Positions 1 through 6,104 of a stretch of 8,395 bases of DNA are shown here, piece by piece. Source of the stretch: CAZHTS01 sp964535315 (GTDB lineage Bacteria > Chloroflexota > Anaerolineae > Anaerolineales > Anaerolineaceae); NCBI GenBank assembly GCA_964535315.1, contig CAZHTS010000134.1, forward strand, positions 1 through 8,395, written 5' to 3'. Both the position numbers and the translations under genes were made by a program. How positions within the stretch are numbered: position 1 is the stretch's first letter; the number at the start of each line of letters is the position of its first letter. The notes beneath the pieces are model-generated. The model saw only the letters and a program-made list of their open reading frames with translations. It searched no databases and was not told the DNA's origin.

Positions 1-17
1 TAAAACGGTGTTTTCAC

Positions 18-83
18 CCTCACCCCGGCCCTCGCCCTCGAGGGCGCGGGAGTCTGAACCCTCTCCGGTGGGGAGAAGGTGGC
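18..83. repeat. Intergenic double-hairpin repeat
   Basis: This non-coding stretch contains two adjacent dyads. The first is a perfect 14-bp palindrome, CGCCCTCGAGGGCG, at 33-46. The second is an imperfect stem, with arm 58-66 pairing to 72-80 around one C-A mismatch and a 5-nt loop. The CCCTCACCCC...CCCTCTCC...GGGGAGA wording resembles degenerate intergenic repeats scattered through many bacterial genomes; that family link is inference from memory of such elements. It could also serve as a bidirectional transcription barrier. There is no T-run, so it is not a classical intrinsic terminator. Confidence 0.45.
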
Positions 84-110
84 ATGGCGCTTTCTCGGCG
101 TGAATTGGGC

Positions 111-138
111 ATGGCAGAGGGGCCGGAGCGGCTATAGT
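111..138 (+). promoter_or_regulatory. Probable sigma-70-type promoter of the SIS-ROK operon
   Basis: A TATAGT -10 box lies at 133-138. A weak -35, ATGGCA at 111-116, matches four of six consensus bases with a 16-bp spacer. Transcription would start near 145, giving a leader of about 30 nt that contains the Shine-Dalgarno AGGAG at 165-169, five bases before the ATG at 175. The -10 is convincing and the -35 is poor; TTGGGC at 105-110 is closer to consensus but 22 bp away. Confidence 0.45.
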
Positions 139-174
139 ATAGGTGATCTTTCACCGAATCGAACAGGAGCCAAA

Positions 175-1317
175 ATGACTGCCGAGAAAAATACCACCAC
201 GCCCCGCCAGTGGGTCATGCGCACCCAGGAACCATTTTACATGGGCGAGTCGATCGAACAAACTCCCGCCGCCCTCGAAGCCTGTTTAACGCCTGAACTG
301 TTAAACGACATGCAGGCCAGGCTGGCAAAGATCAGACCCGGCCGCGTCTTTGCGGTCGGCACCGGCACCTCGTATAATGCCTGCGAGTCAATAGCCTATA
401 CCTGCCGCAAGCTGCTCGGTATTCCCGCCGTGGCCTGCGACGCCCTGGAATTCGACCTCGACACCCCGTGCGAACTGGACGCGAATGCACTGGTCGTTTC
501 GATCAGCCACTCGGGCGGCACACTGGCCACCGCGCGGGCGATGAAAAAGGCCCGCAGCCTGGGTGCGTTTACAGTGGGCATTGCCGCAAACGCCGGCTCG
601 CTGCTCACCCAGGCCGTCGATTACCCGTTGGTGGACCCCAACCCCTACGAAGGCCGCCCCAAAGGGAAAACGCGCAGCTATCACACTTCCGTGCTGCTGG
701 GCACGCTGGCGGTGGTGATGACCGCTGCGCCAGAAACCCGTGAGGCATTTGTGGCCGGCGCCAGAAAAATAGCGGCGCACATCCGCGCCAACGGCGCCGC
801 CTGGGAGAAGGCCGGGCGGGAGGTGGCCGCCCAATGGGCCGGCGTCGTCTCACGCTACCTGCTGGCCGGATTTGGCTCCCAGAAACCCAACGCCGACGAG
901 ATGAGCCTGAAAATCATCGAGGTGCTGGGTGAAAACGCCGCCAGTTTCAGCCTGGAAGAACTGGCCCACGGCCCCGGCGCCAGCTTCCGCAAGGACATGG
1001 GCATCCTCCTCTTCCAAACCGACCCGCGGACACTGGAACGCTGCCAGGAGATCGCCCGGGGCATCGCCGTTTCTGAGGTCAGCCTGGCGGTGATTACCGA
1101 CCGGCAGGATGCAGAATGGCCGGCAAAGGCGCAGGTCATCCCGATCACCACCAACGCACCGGAAGTGTTCGGCCTCTATCCGGCTGCCGCCGCGGCGCAA
1201 AACCTGCTGTACTTCCTCGCCATCCAGAAGGGCATGAACCCGGACGAAAATTGCCTGGATCAGCACCCAGAGTTGGCGGGCGTCTCGGCCATTTTCTTCC
1301 CTCCTGGAACACATTGA
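175..1317 (+). CDS. Double-SIS sugar-phosphate isomerase/deglycase-like protein (GlmS isomerase-domain type, no glutaminase)
   Basis: This 380-residue cytosolic protein has two SIS (sugar isomerase) domains, about residues 57-185 and 225-350. It resembles the isomerase half of glucosamine-6-phosphate synthase (GlmS). Visible sugar-phosphate-binding motifs are VGTGTSYNACE (61-71), SHSGGT (111-116) and the GKTRSYHTS loop (164-172). In the second domain K246, E249 and H265 fall at the same mutual spacing as K485, E488 and H504 of E. coli GlmS. The N-terminal Cys glutaminase domain is absent, and the C-terminal tail lacks the PRNLAKSVTVE-type end carrying the active-site lysine (K603). It is therefore probably not a glucosamine synthase. 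Ammonia-dependent isomerase/deaminase, fructosamine-phosphate deglycase (FrlB-like) and AgaS-like activities remain possible. The start at 175 is chosen for AGGAG five bases upstream; an in-frame GTG at 79 lies in the upstream repeat and ahead of the promoter. The ROK-like gene begins 23 bp downstream. The SIS fold is certain; the substrate is unknown. Confidence 0.9.
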   Translation: MTAEKNTTTPRQWVMRTQEPFYMGESIEQTPAALEACLTPELLNDMQARLAKIRPGRVFAVGTGTSYNACESIAYTCRKLLGIPAVACDALEFDLDTPCELDANALVVSISHSGGTLATARAMKKARSLGAFTVGIAANAGSLLTQAVDYPLVDPNPYEGRPKGKTRSYHTSVLLGTLAVVMTAAPETREAFVAGARKIAAHIRANGAAWEKAGREVAAQWAGVVSRYLLAGFGSQKPNADEMSLKIIEVLGENAASFSLEELAHGPGASFRKDMGILLFQTDPRTLERCQEIARGIAVSEVSLAVITDRQDAEWPAKAQVIPITTNAPEVFGLYPAAAAAQNLLYFLAIQKGMNPDENCLDQHPELAGVSAIFFPPGTH

Positions 1318-1340
1318 TCTGCGGGCCGCGGGAGTCTGAC

Positions 1341-2102
1341 ATGGGATTTCTGGGCATCGATATCGGTTGTTCTGCGATCAAATATGGCCTCGTCCATCCG
1401 GGCGAAGAAGCGCAAATAGGTTCGTTTGACAGCATCGCCATCTCACTGTCTGCGGGCGCCGAAAAATACGCCAAAGCGCTGGAATATGTACTCCAGAACA
1501 CGGCGGCGTATAGCGCCGTGGGGGTGGGTTTTCCCAGCCGCATCTGGGCCAACAAAATCTTGCGCACCACCATCGATTTCGACGGCATCTGGAGCTGGTT
1601 GGAAGAAACGCTCTGCGCCCGGCACATCCCATGCGCGGCGCTCAACGATGCCGACGCCGCCGGCCTGGCCGAAATCTCGCGCCGCGGCGCGGCCGAACTG
1701 CGCCAGGGGGTGACGATTCTGTTGACGCTCGGCAGCGGCATCGGCTCGGCTGTTTTTCTGGACGGCAGGCTGCTGCCCAACACCGAGTTGGGCGCACTGC
1801 AAATCTACGGCGCCCGGGCCGAATATTACGCCGCCGCCTCGGTGCTGTCACAGAAGGCATTGACCCTGGAAGAGTGGGCCGGGCGGTTGCAGGTTTACCT
1901 GGATGAGGTGGAATACATTCTCTCGCCTCATCACCTGATCCTGGGGGGCGGGATCAGCGCCAATTTCGAACAATACAAAGCGCTGCTGCACACCCGCGCC
2001 TTGCTCCGCCCGGCCTATTACACCAACCAGGCCGGTGTGCTCGGCGCGGCATTGTATGCCGCCTCACAAACCCGCTATTACAACGAGGGTCACAATCCCT
2101 GA
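1341..2102 (+). CDS. ROK-family, polyphosphate-glucokinase-like sugar kinase (divergent)
   Basis: The 253-residue product matches polyphosphate/ATP glucokinases in length and layout; these enzymes phosphorylate glucose at O6. Visible family landmarks are the N-terminal phosphate-loop strand LGIDIGCSAIK (4-14), LNDADAAGLAE (101-111) with the catalytic Asn-Asp pair (D103 as general base), LTLGSGIGSAVFLDGRLLPN (128-147), E149, and the late ILGGGIS loop (200-206) followed by NQAGVLGAAL. Departures are clear. The usual DIGGS/T loop reads DIGCS, and the sugar-contacting ELGH motif reads ELGA (149-152), so its His is Ala. No CxCGxxGCxE zinc motif is visible. It may be a kinase with changed sugar specificity, a weak enzyme, or a sugar-binding regulator without the DNA-binding domain of ROK repressors. 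The ATG at 1341 follows GGGAG by six bases. It lies 23 bp behind the SIS gene on the same strand, so an operon is likely. Confidence 0.82.
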   Translation: MGFLGIDIGCSAIKYGLVHPGEEAQIGSFDSIAISLSAGAEKYAKALEYVLQNTAAYSAVGVGFPSRIWANKILRTTIDFDGIWSWLEETLCARHIPCAALNDADAAGLAEISRRGAAELRQGVTILLTLGSGIGSAVFLDGRLLPNTELGALQIYGARAEYYAAASVLSQKALTLEEWAGRLQVYLDEVEYILSPHHLILGGGISANFEQYKALLHTRALLRPAYYTNQAGVLGAALYAASQTRYYNEGHNP

Positions 2103-2131
2103 TTGCCGGCGCCAATTAAAAATGATATAGT
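2103..2131 (+). promoter_or_regulatory. Leaderless promoter of the histidine kinase gene
   Basis: TTGCCG at 2103-2108 and TATAGT at 2126-2131 are separated by exactly 17 bp. The -10 box ends six bases before the ATG at 2138, so the expected transcription start falls on the A of the start codon. No Shine-Dalgarno sequence is visible in between, which fits a leaderless mRNA. The -35 overlaps the end of the ROK-like gene by one base or less, so read-through from the upstream operon is also possible. Confidence 0.6.
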
Positions 2132-2137
2132 TGCTTC

Positions 2138-3493
2138 ATGGAAACCACGCGCCGTGAAACACTGATCATCTGCATCGGGCTCACCTTTTTCATCGCCATC
2201 GTGATCCTGTACACGGGCATCTGGTCTTTGAAATTTGAAACCGGCGTTCAAAACACCCTGAAGAGCCCGCTGCCTGTTCCCCTGTGGATAACGGGCGGGC
2301 TGCTCTTGTTGGGCGCATTGTTGAGTTTTGAATTACGCACCCGCTCGGTGCCCCAGGCAGGCTGGGCGCTGTCGCTGGCTGTCTGCGCCGGCATCTGTGT
2401 GTATCTGCTGTGGTTTGACAGGCCGTATGGCGTTCTGGCCTTTCTGCTGCCGATGTTGTACGCTGCATTTTTGTTTGAATGGAAGCAGGTGGCCCTCTTC
2501 ATTACAAAAATCGGCCTCGTATCGACCCTGCTAAACATTTTTTTGTTCCGCGAGGGCTCGTTGCACCTCCAGGTGGTCGTCCCGGTGGTGCTGCTGCTTT
2601 CGATCGCGACGTTTATCGAATTTGCCATTCACACGCTCTTTTCAGACCTGGATTGGTACGAAAAGAATTACGTCTCCGCCCACCAGAAAGAACTCATCAT
2701 CCGCGATAACGAAACCAAGCTGCAACGCCTGGTCAAAGACCTCAACATCACCAATCTACTGCTGGCCAAAGCGCAAAACGAGGCCGAAAAAGCCAAAAAC
2801 GCCAAACAGATCTTTGCACAGACCGTCAGCCACGAATTACGCACGCCGTTAAATCTGATCATCGGCTTTAGCGAAACCATGTTCAACACCCCCGGTTCCT
2901 ACGCCGCCGTCAACTGGACCCCTGAATTGAGAACCGACGTGGAATGTATCTACAAAAACAGCCAGCATTTAAAATCGTTAATCGACGACGTGCTGGATCT
3001 GGCCTCGCTGGAGAATCGTTCCTATGAAATCAATCCGCTCCCGGTGGATTTGAACGCCATCATCCTCGAAGCCACGTTTGTGTACCGCGACCGCTACGCC
3101 AACAAAGGACTGTTCTTACAAACAGAACTGGGCGACCAGGCCATTATGGTACACGCCGACCCGGTGCGCATTCGCCAGGTGATCCTCAATCTACTCTCGA
3201 ACGCCCTGAAGTACACCGCCAGCGGGGGGGTGACCATTACGGCACAGCGCGCTCAATATCAGGCCCAGGTCGATGTCCAGGACAGCGGCAAAGGCATCCC
3301 CGCCGATGCGCTGGACAAGGTTTTTGAGGCCTTTTACCAGGTAGACAAATCCAGAAACCGGGAAGACTCGGGCACGGGGTTGGGATTGACCATTTCCAAA
3401 CAACTGGTCGAACTGCACGGCGGTGAGATGCGTATTTCCAGCATATTGGGCAAGGGATCGGTGGTGTCGTTCTCGCTACCTCTGGTCAATTGA
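2138..3493 (+). CDS. Membrane-bound sensor histidine kinase
   Basis: This 451-residue inner-membrane protein autophosphorylates on histidine and would pass the phosphate to a response regulator. The N-terminal third holds about six hydrophobic segments (near 8-31, 47-64, 74-93, 97-115, 117-137 and 142-168) with only short loops, so the sensor is intramembrane rather than a large external domain. A charged, coiled-coil-like linker (about 172-222) leads into HisKA, FAQTVSHELRTPLNLIIGF, with phosphoacceptor H232. The ATPase domain shows an N box (NLLSNALKYT, N351/N355), G1 box (DSGKGIPAD, 382-390), an F box near 395-400 and G2 box (GTGLGL, 412-417). All catalytic motifs are intact. There is no receiver or HPt domain and no response-regulator gene nearby, so it is an orphan here and its signal and partner are unknown. 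The start follows a well-placed promoter without a ribosome binding site. The 3' end overlaps the convergent gene by 18 bp. Confidence 0.93.
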   Translation: METTRRETLIICIGLTFFIAIVILYTGIWSLKFETGVQNTLKSPLPVPLWITGGLLLLGALLSFELRTRSVPQAGWALSLAVCAGICVYLLWFDRPYGVLAFLLPMLYAAFLFEWKQVALFITKIGLVSTLLNIFLFREGSLHLQVVVPVVLLLSIATFIEFAIHTLFSDLDWYEKNYVSAHQKELIIRDNETKLQRLVKDLNITNLLLAKAQNEAEKAKNAKQIFAQTVSHELRTPLNLIIGFSETMFNTPGSYAAVNWTPELRTDVECIYKNSQHLKSLIDDVLDLASLENRSYEINPLPVDLNAIILEATFVYRDRYANKGLFLQTELGDQAIMVHADPVRIRQVILNLLSNALKYTASGGVTITAQRAQYQAQVDVQDSGKGIPADALDKVFEAFYQVDKSRNREDSGTGLGLTISKQLVELHGGEMRISSILGKGSVVSFSLPLVN

Positions 3494-4024
3494 ACGGCGG
3501 CTGGCACTCCCCCCCATCAGACCCTTCACCACCGTCACCGTCATACCCGCCAGCCCAACGGCGGCAAAGGCCAGAAACAGCCCGGAGGGGCGGTCGTCGT
3601 GCGGAACGTTGGCCTGCGGATCGATGATACGCACCCTGAGACAGCCCATCCCGGCCGGCACCCGCTCGGCGGCCTGCACGATTGGGCCACCGTCCAGCCG
3701 TACGAAAACGGCATTGGGCATGCCTCCGGTCAACAACACGACCCGGCCATCCTCGCCGGTCAATTGCGAACTTTGCCCATCGCCGTGGGTAACGAACACC
3801 GCCACTTGCGGCAGCGGCCGGCCGGCGATATCCACCACCGTCACTTCCAGGCCCTTCTCGCGGCGCGGCGACCAGACGCCCTCTATCCCGCCGACGTTAT
3901 ACGCAAACGACGGCCCAAAGGTGCGCCCCAACGCAGGCCCCAGCAACGCCAGACCACTCACCAACATGAGAAAAGCGGAAAGAACGAATGCCACGACCCA
4001 CACTGCGCCTGGCCCCTTTTTCAT
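3476..4024 (-). CDS. Small membrane protein with extracytoplasmic beta-sandwich-like domain, function unknown
   Basis: The 182-residue product is not recognised as a named protein. Residues 7-32 form a hydrophobic segment after MKKGPG, which could be a signal anchor or uncleaved signal peptide. A second hydrophobic segment spans about 148-168 and is followed by a basic tail (KGLMGGSASRRSIDQR), so both ends would face the cytoplasm with the middle outside. Residues 59-99, starting LEVTVVDIAGRPLPQVAVFV and ending in a SQLTGEDGRVVLL turn and strand, read like a carboxypeptidase-regulatory or Ig-like seven-strand domain (V-V-D-x-x-G-x-P-L, then T-x-E-D-G-R). That match is by pattern only. The start is well supported: GAGGAGG at 4036-4030 lies five bases upstream of the ATG. 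It is divergent from the transglutaminase-like gene, sharing the 4025-4180 region. The 3' end overlaps the kinase gene by 18 bp. Confidence 0.8.
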   Translation of the reverse strand: MKKGPGAVWVVAFVLSAFLMLVSGLALLGPALGRTFGPSFAYNVGGIEGVWSPRREKGLEVTVVDIAGRPLPQVAVFVTHGDGQSSQLTGEDGRVVLLTGGMPNAVFVRLDGGPIVQAAERVPAGMGCLRVRIIDPQANVPHDDRPSGLFLAFAAVGLAGMTVTVVKGLMGGSASRRSIDQR

Positions 4025-4073
4025 ACCTTCCTCCTCGGTTCGTGCACACGATTGTGCTCACTTCCCTGCTCTT

Positions 4074-4079
4074 ATTGTA
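4074..4079 (-). promoter_or_regulatory. -10 box for the small membrane protein gene
   Basis: On the minus strand the sequence reads GTACAAT, with TACAAT as the -10 hexamer. A start near 4067 would give a leader of about 43 nt containing the strong Shine-Dalgarno GAGGAGG. No good -35 is present at 16-18 bp, so this call rests on the -10 match and on its similarity to the other TACAAT boxes in the window. Confidence 0.4.
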
Positions 4080-4119
4080 CGCAAAGTAAGCGGATTTGTA
4101 CCTGCTTTTTTCCAGATCG

Positions 4120-4148
4120 TTGCCGCTTTGCGAGAATCATAGTACAAT
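4120..4148 (+). promoter_or_regulatory. Promoter of the transglutaminase-like gene
   Basis: TTGCCG at 4120-4125 and TACAAT at 4143-4148 are spaced 17 bp apart. The -35 hexamer is identical to that of the kinase promoter at 2103. The predicted start is near 4155, giving a leader of about 26 nt with a GGAAGG Shine-Dalgarno-like stretch at 4170-4175 before the ATG at 4181. Together with the opposing -10 box at 4079-4074 it forms a compact divergent promoter region. Confidence 0.6.
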
Positions 4149-4180
4149 TGTTCTATAAATCTTTTCCCTGGAAGGGCCCC

Positions 4181-5071
4181 ATGCAAACTTCTGCATTTGA
4201 TCCTCTGCCCCATTTCTACGCCCGGCAAAGCGCGATGAGCAGCCCCGGCCGCCATGCCCCGTTGTTTGATGCACTGCCCGAATACCCGGCGGAGTTGTGC
4301 GCCGCGCTCAACGGTGTAACCGTGTTGGAAAACCTGTGGATCGATCTGGGCGTCTTACAGGTGCCCGGCGAACGCCGCCAGGAGATCCAGTTACGCAGCG
4401 TGGAGCAAAAACTCGCCCGGATACTCGAACTGGACGAACGGGCGCTGACCGTCCCCCGGCCGTTTGAACGGCGCCTGCTGTGCAACTGTCGTGACCTGTC
4501 GCTGCTGCTGTGCGCCATGCTGCGCCATCAGGGCGTGCCGGCCCGCCTGCGTTCGGGGTTTGCCACTTTTTTCGACCCGCAACGCCGCTTCGATCATTGG
4601 ATATGTGAATATTGGGCGCCCGATCAGCAGCGTTGGGTACGCCTCGATCCGTGGATGTATCAGGTAAAAAGCGAGCAGGAACGCCTGCCGCCGCCGCTGC
4701 GCGCCGGGATGGCGGCCCTGGCCTACGACCCGCTCGACGGGCAGCGCGAATATTTCCTTAGCGGCGGCCAGGCCTGGCAGGCCTGCCGCGCCGGGGCACA
4801 AACCGCCGGAAACTTCGGCAGCGGCGATCTGTGGGGAGAATGGTTCGTGGCCGACAATCTGCTGCGCGATCTGCTGGCGCTCAATCGCTGCGAAGTGCTC
4901 CCCTGGGACTGCTGGGGCCCGATGAGCGGCCAACGCCACCCGGTCTCACCCGGCGAATACCCGCTGCTGGACGAAGCCGCCGGTCTGACCTGCGCCGGTG
5001 AGCACGGCTTCGGCGGGGTGCGCCAGTTGTACGAAAATACCCCGGCGCTCCACCCTCCGGCAGACCGGTAG
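4181..5071 (+). CDS. Transglutaminase-like (papain-fold) cysteine protein
   Basis: This 296-residue protein has a transglutaminase-core-like domain at about residues 95-160. The expected catalytic triad is visible in order: C103 in CNCRDLSLLLCAMLR (the Cys at the start of a helix), H139 in FDHWICEYW, and D156 in RWVRLDPWM. Bacterial members of this superfamily include peptidases, amidases and cross-linking enzymes, so the reaction cannot be read from sequence. No signal peptide or membrane segment is seen, so it is probably cytosolic. About 130 residues follow the triad, rich in Trp and Asp (GDLWGEWFVADNLLRDLL at 215-232, PWDCWGP at 241-247), and probably complete a family-specific fold. The start at 4181 is preferred because it follows the promoter and GGAAGG; the frame is open upstream, but only as the antisense of the neighbouring membrane-protein gene. 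The gene ends 18 bp from the convergent holA. The fold is sure; substrate and role are not. Confidence 0.85.
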   Translation: MQTSAFDPLPHFYARQSAMSSPGRHAPLFDALPEYPAELCAALNGVTVLENLWIDLGVLQVPGERRQEIQLRSVEQKLARILELDERALTVPRPFERRLLCNCRDLSLLLCAMLRHQGVPARLRSGFATFFDPQRRFDHWICEYWAPDQQRWVRLDPWMYQVKSEQERLPPPLRAGMAALAYDPLDGQREYFLSGGQAWQACRAGAQTAGNFGSGDLWGEWFVADNLLRDLLALNRCEVLPWDCWGPMSGQRHPVSPGEYPLLDEAAGLTCAGEHGFGGVRQLYENTPALHPPADR

Positions 5072-5089
5072 GCGCACCTGTCGTCTCGC

Positions 5090-6094
5090 TTACACCTCGG
5101 CGATGAACATCTCCAGCACCAGGGTGGCCGGCATGCTGCTATCTTTCATAGCGGCGTCCATCTCCAACAGGCGATGATAGATCGCTTCCAGTTCGGCCAT
5201 GTTGAAACGGCGCGCCTGCTGTAACAGCCGTTCGGTGATCCGCCCCGGTAAGTGAAATTCGCCGGCCATCTGCGCCGCGGTCAGGCCGCCGGCGTGCATT
5301 TCGAGCGCCTGGATCATCAGCCGGTACTGGCGCACGATCATCCCAAACAGGCTGAGCGGCTCCTGGTGTTCCAGCAAACCGTGTAACAGGGCCAGGGCCT
5401 GGCGCGTCTGGCCGCTGGCGATGGCGTCGACCATCTCGAACACATCCACCGGGCCGCTGGCGTTGCACAGTTCGAGCACCTCTTCACGCTCCACCGGCCG
5501 GGCAAAATCGACGTAGGTCAGCAGCTTGAGCACTTCCTGGCTGGCAAGCTGCGTATCGGCCCCGGTACAGGCCGCCAGTTCGTCGGCGGCCTCGGCCGAG
5601 AACTTACCGCCCTGCTGCTCGGCGTTCTTGCGGATCCAGGCCGGCATCTCGCGCAGCGAGGGCAGGGCAAAATGGCGCAGTAAAACGCGTTTGCCGGCGG
5701 TGTTGGCCCACTTGAGCAGCCAGTGGTCCTCCGGCAGACTGCGCCAGCGGCCACGCTCGATCTCATCCTCGATCACCAGCGCCAACGCAGTGGTGTTGGG
5801 CAGTGTGTCGAGCAGTCCGAGAAAACGCTTGCGGGCCGCAGCTGAGGTCATGCGCGCCAGAGGATGGTCGACGATCACCAACCGGCGATCGGTCAGGAAG
5901 GGCAGGGCATTGGCGGCGTTGTAGAGCTCGCTGTCATCTCCCTGGCGAGCGTCCAGCCGGGTGATGTTTAATTCGGCCATCGCCGGGTCGCCCAGGCGTT
6001 GTTCCATCTCTTTGATTGCCCGAGCGAGTGCGTGGCGGTCATCGCCATGCAAGATATAAACGACCGGTTTGTCGTCAGATCTAGGCGAATCCAC
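5090..6094 (-). CDS. holA: DNA polymerase III subunit delta (clamp loader)
   Basis: The 334-residue product matches HolA, the delta subunit that opens the beta sliding clamp during clamp loading at the replication fork. Recognisable family segments run in order: VVYILHGDDRHALARA (11-26; the loop lacks a Walker A lysine, as usual for delta), LPFLTDRRLVIVDH (64-77, beta-clamp-contacting region), TGADTQLASQEVLKLLTYV (177-195, the aspartate/glutamate-lysine helix of domain II), DVFEMVDAIASG (217-228), LFGMIVRQYRLMIQ (249-262) and the C-terminal LLEMDAAMKDSS (309-320). The length is normal. The start codon is GTG, ten bases after the stop of the DUF6391-like gene, with only a weak AGGG as ribosome binding site, so translational coupling to that gene is likely. 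Residues before VVYI are few and variable, so the exact start is slightly uncertain. A 16-bp palindrome lies 17 bp upstream. Confidence 0.93.
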   Translation of the reverse strand: MDSPRSDDKPVVYILHGDDRHALARAIKEMEQRLGDPAMAELNITRLDARQGDDSELYNAANALPFLTDRRLVIVDHPLARMTSAAARKRFLGLLDTLPNTTALALVIEDEIERGRWRSLPEDHWLLKWANTAGKRVLLRHFALPSLREMPAWIRKNAEQQGGKFSAEAADELAACTGADTQLASQEVLKLLTYVDFARPVEREEVLELCNASGPVDVFEMVDAIASGQTRQALALLHGLLEHQEPLSLFGMIVRQYRLMIQALEMHAGGLTAAQMAGEFHLPGRITERLLQQARRFNMAELEAIYHRLLEMDAAMKDSSMPATLVLEMFIAEV

Positions 6095-6104
6095 GAGTGA
6101 GACC

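Noticed and set aside
79..174. In-frame GTG start for a longer SIS protein
   Set aside because: It begins at the edge of the intergenic hairpin repeat and ahead of the TATAGT box. ATG 175 has a clear AGGAG five bases upstream.
1145..1783. Minus-strand open frame of 212 codons
   Set aside because: It overlaps the SIS and ROK genes in antisense and has no recognisable motif or ribosome binding site; both sense genes are well supported.
3599..4180. Upstream in-frame extension of the transglutaminase-like gene
   Set aside because: The added 194 codons lie opposite the membrane-protein gene and its promoter region and look like non-coding shadow sequence. The start at 4181 has its own promoter and ribosome binding site.
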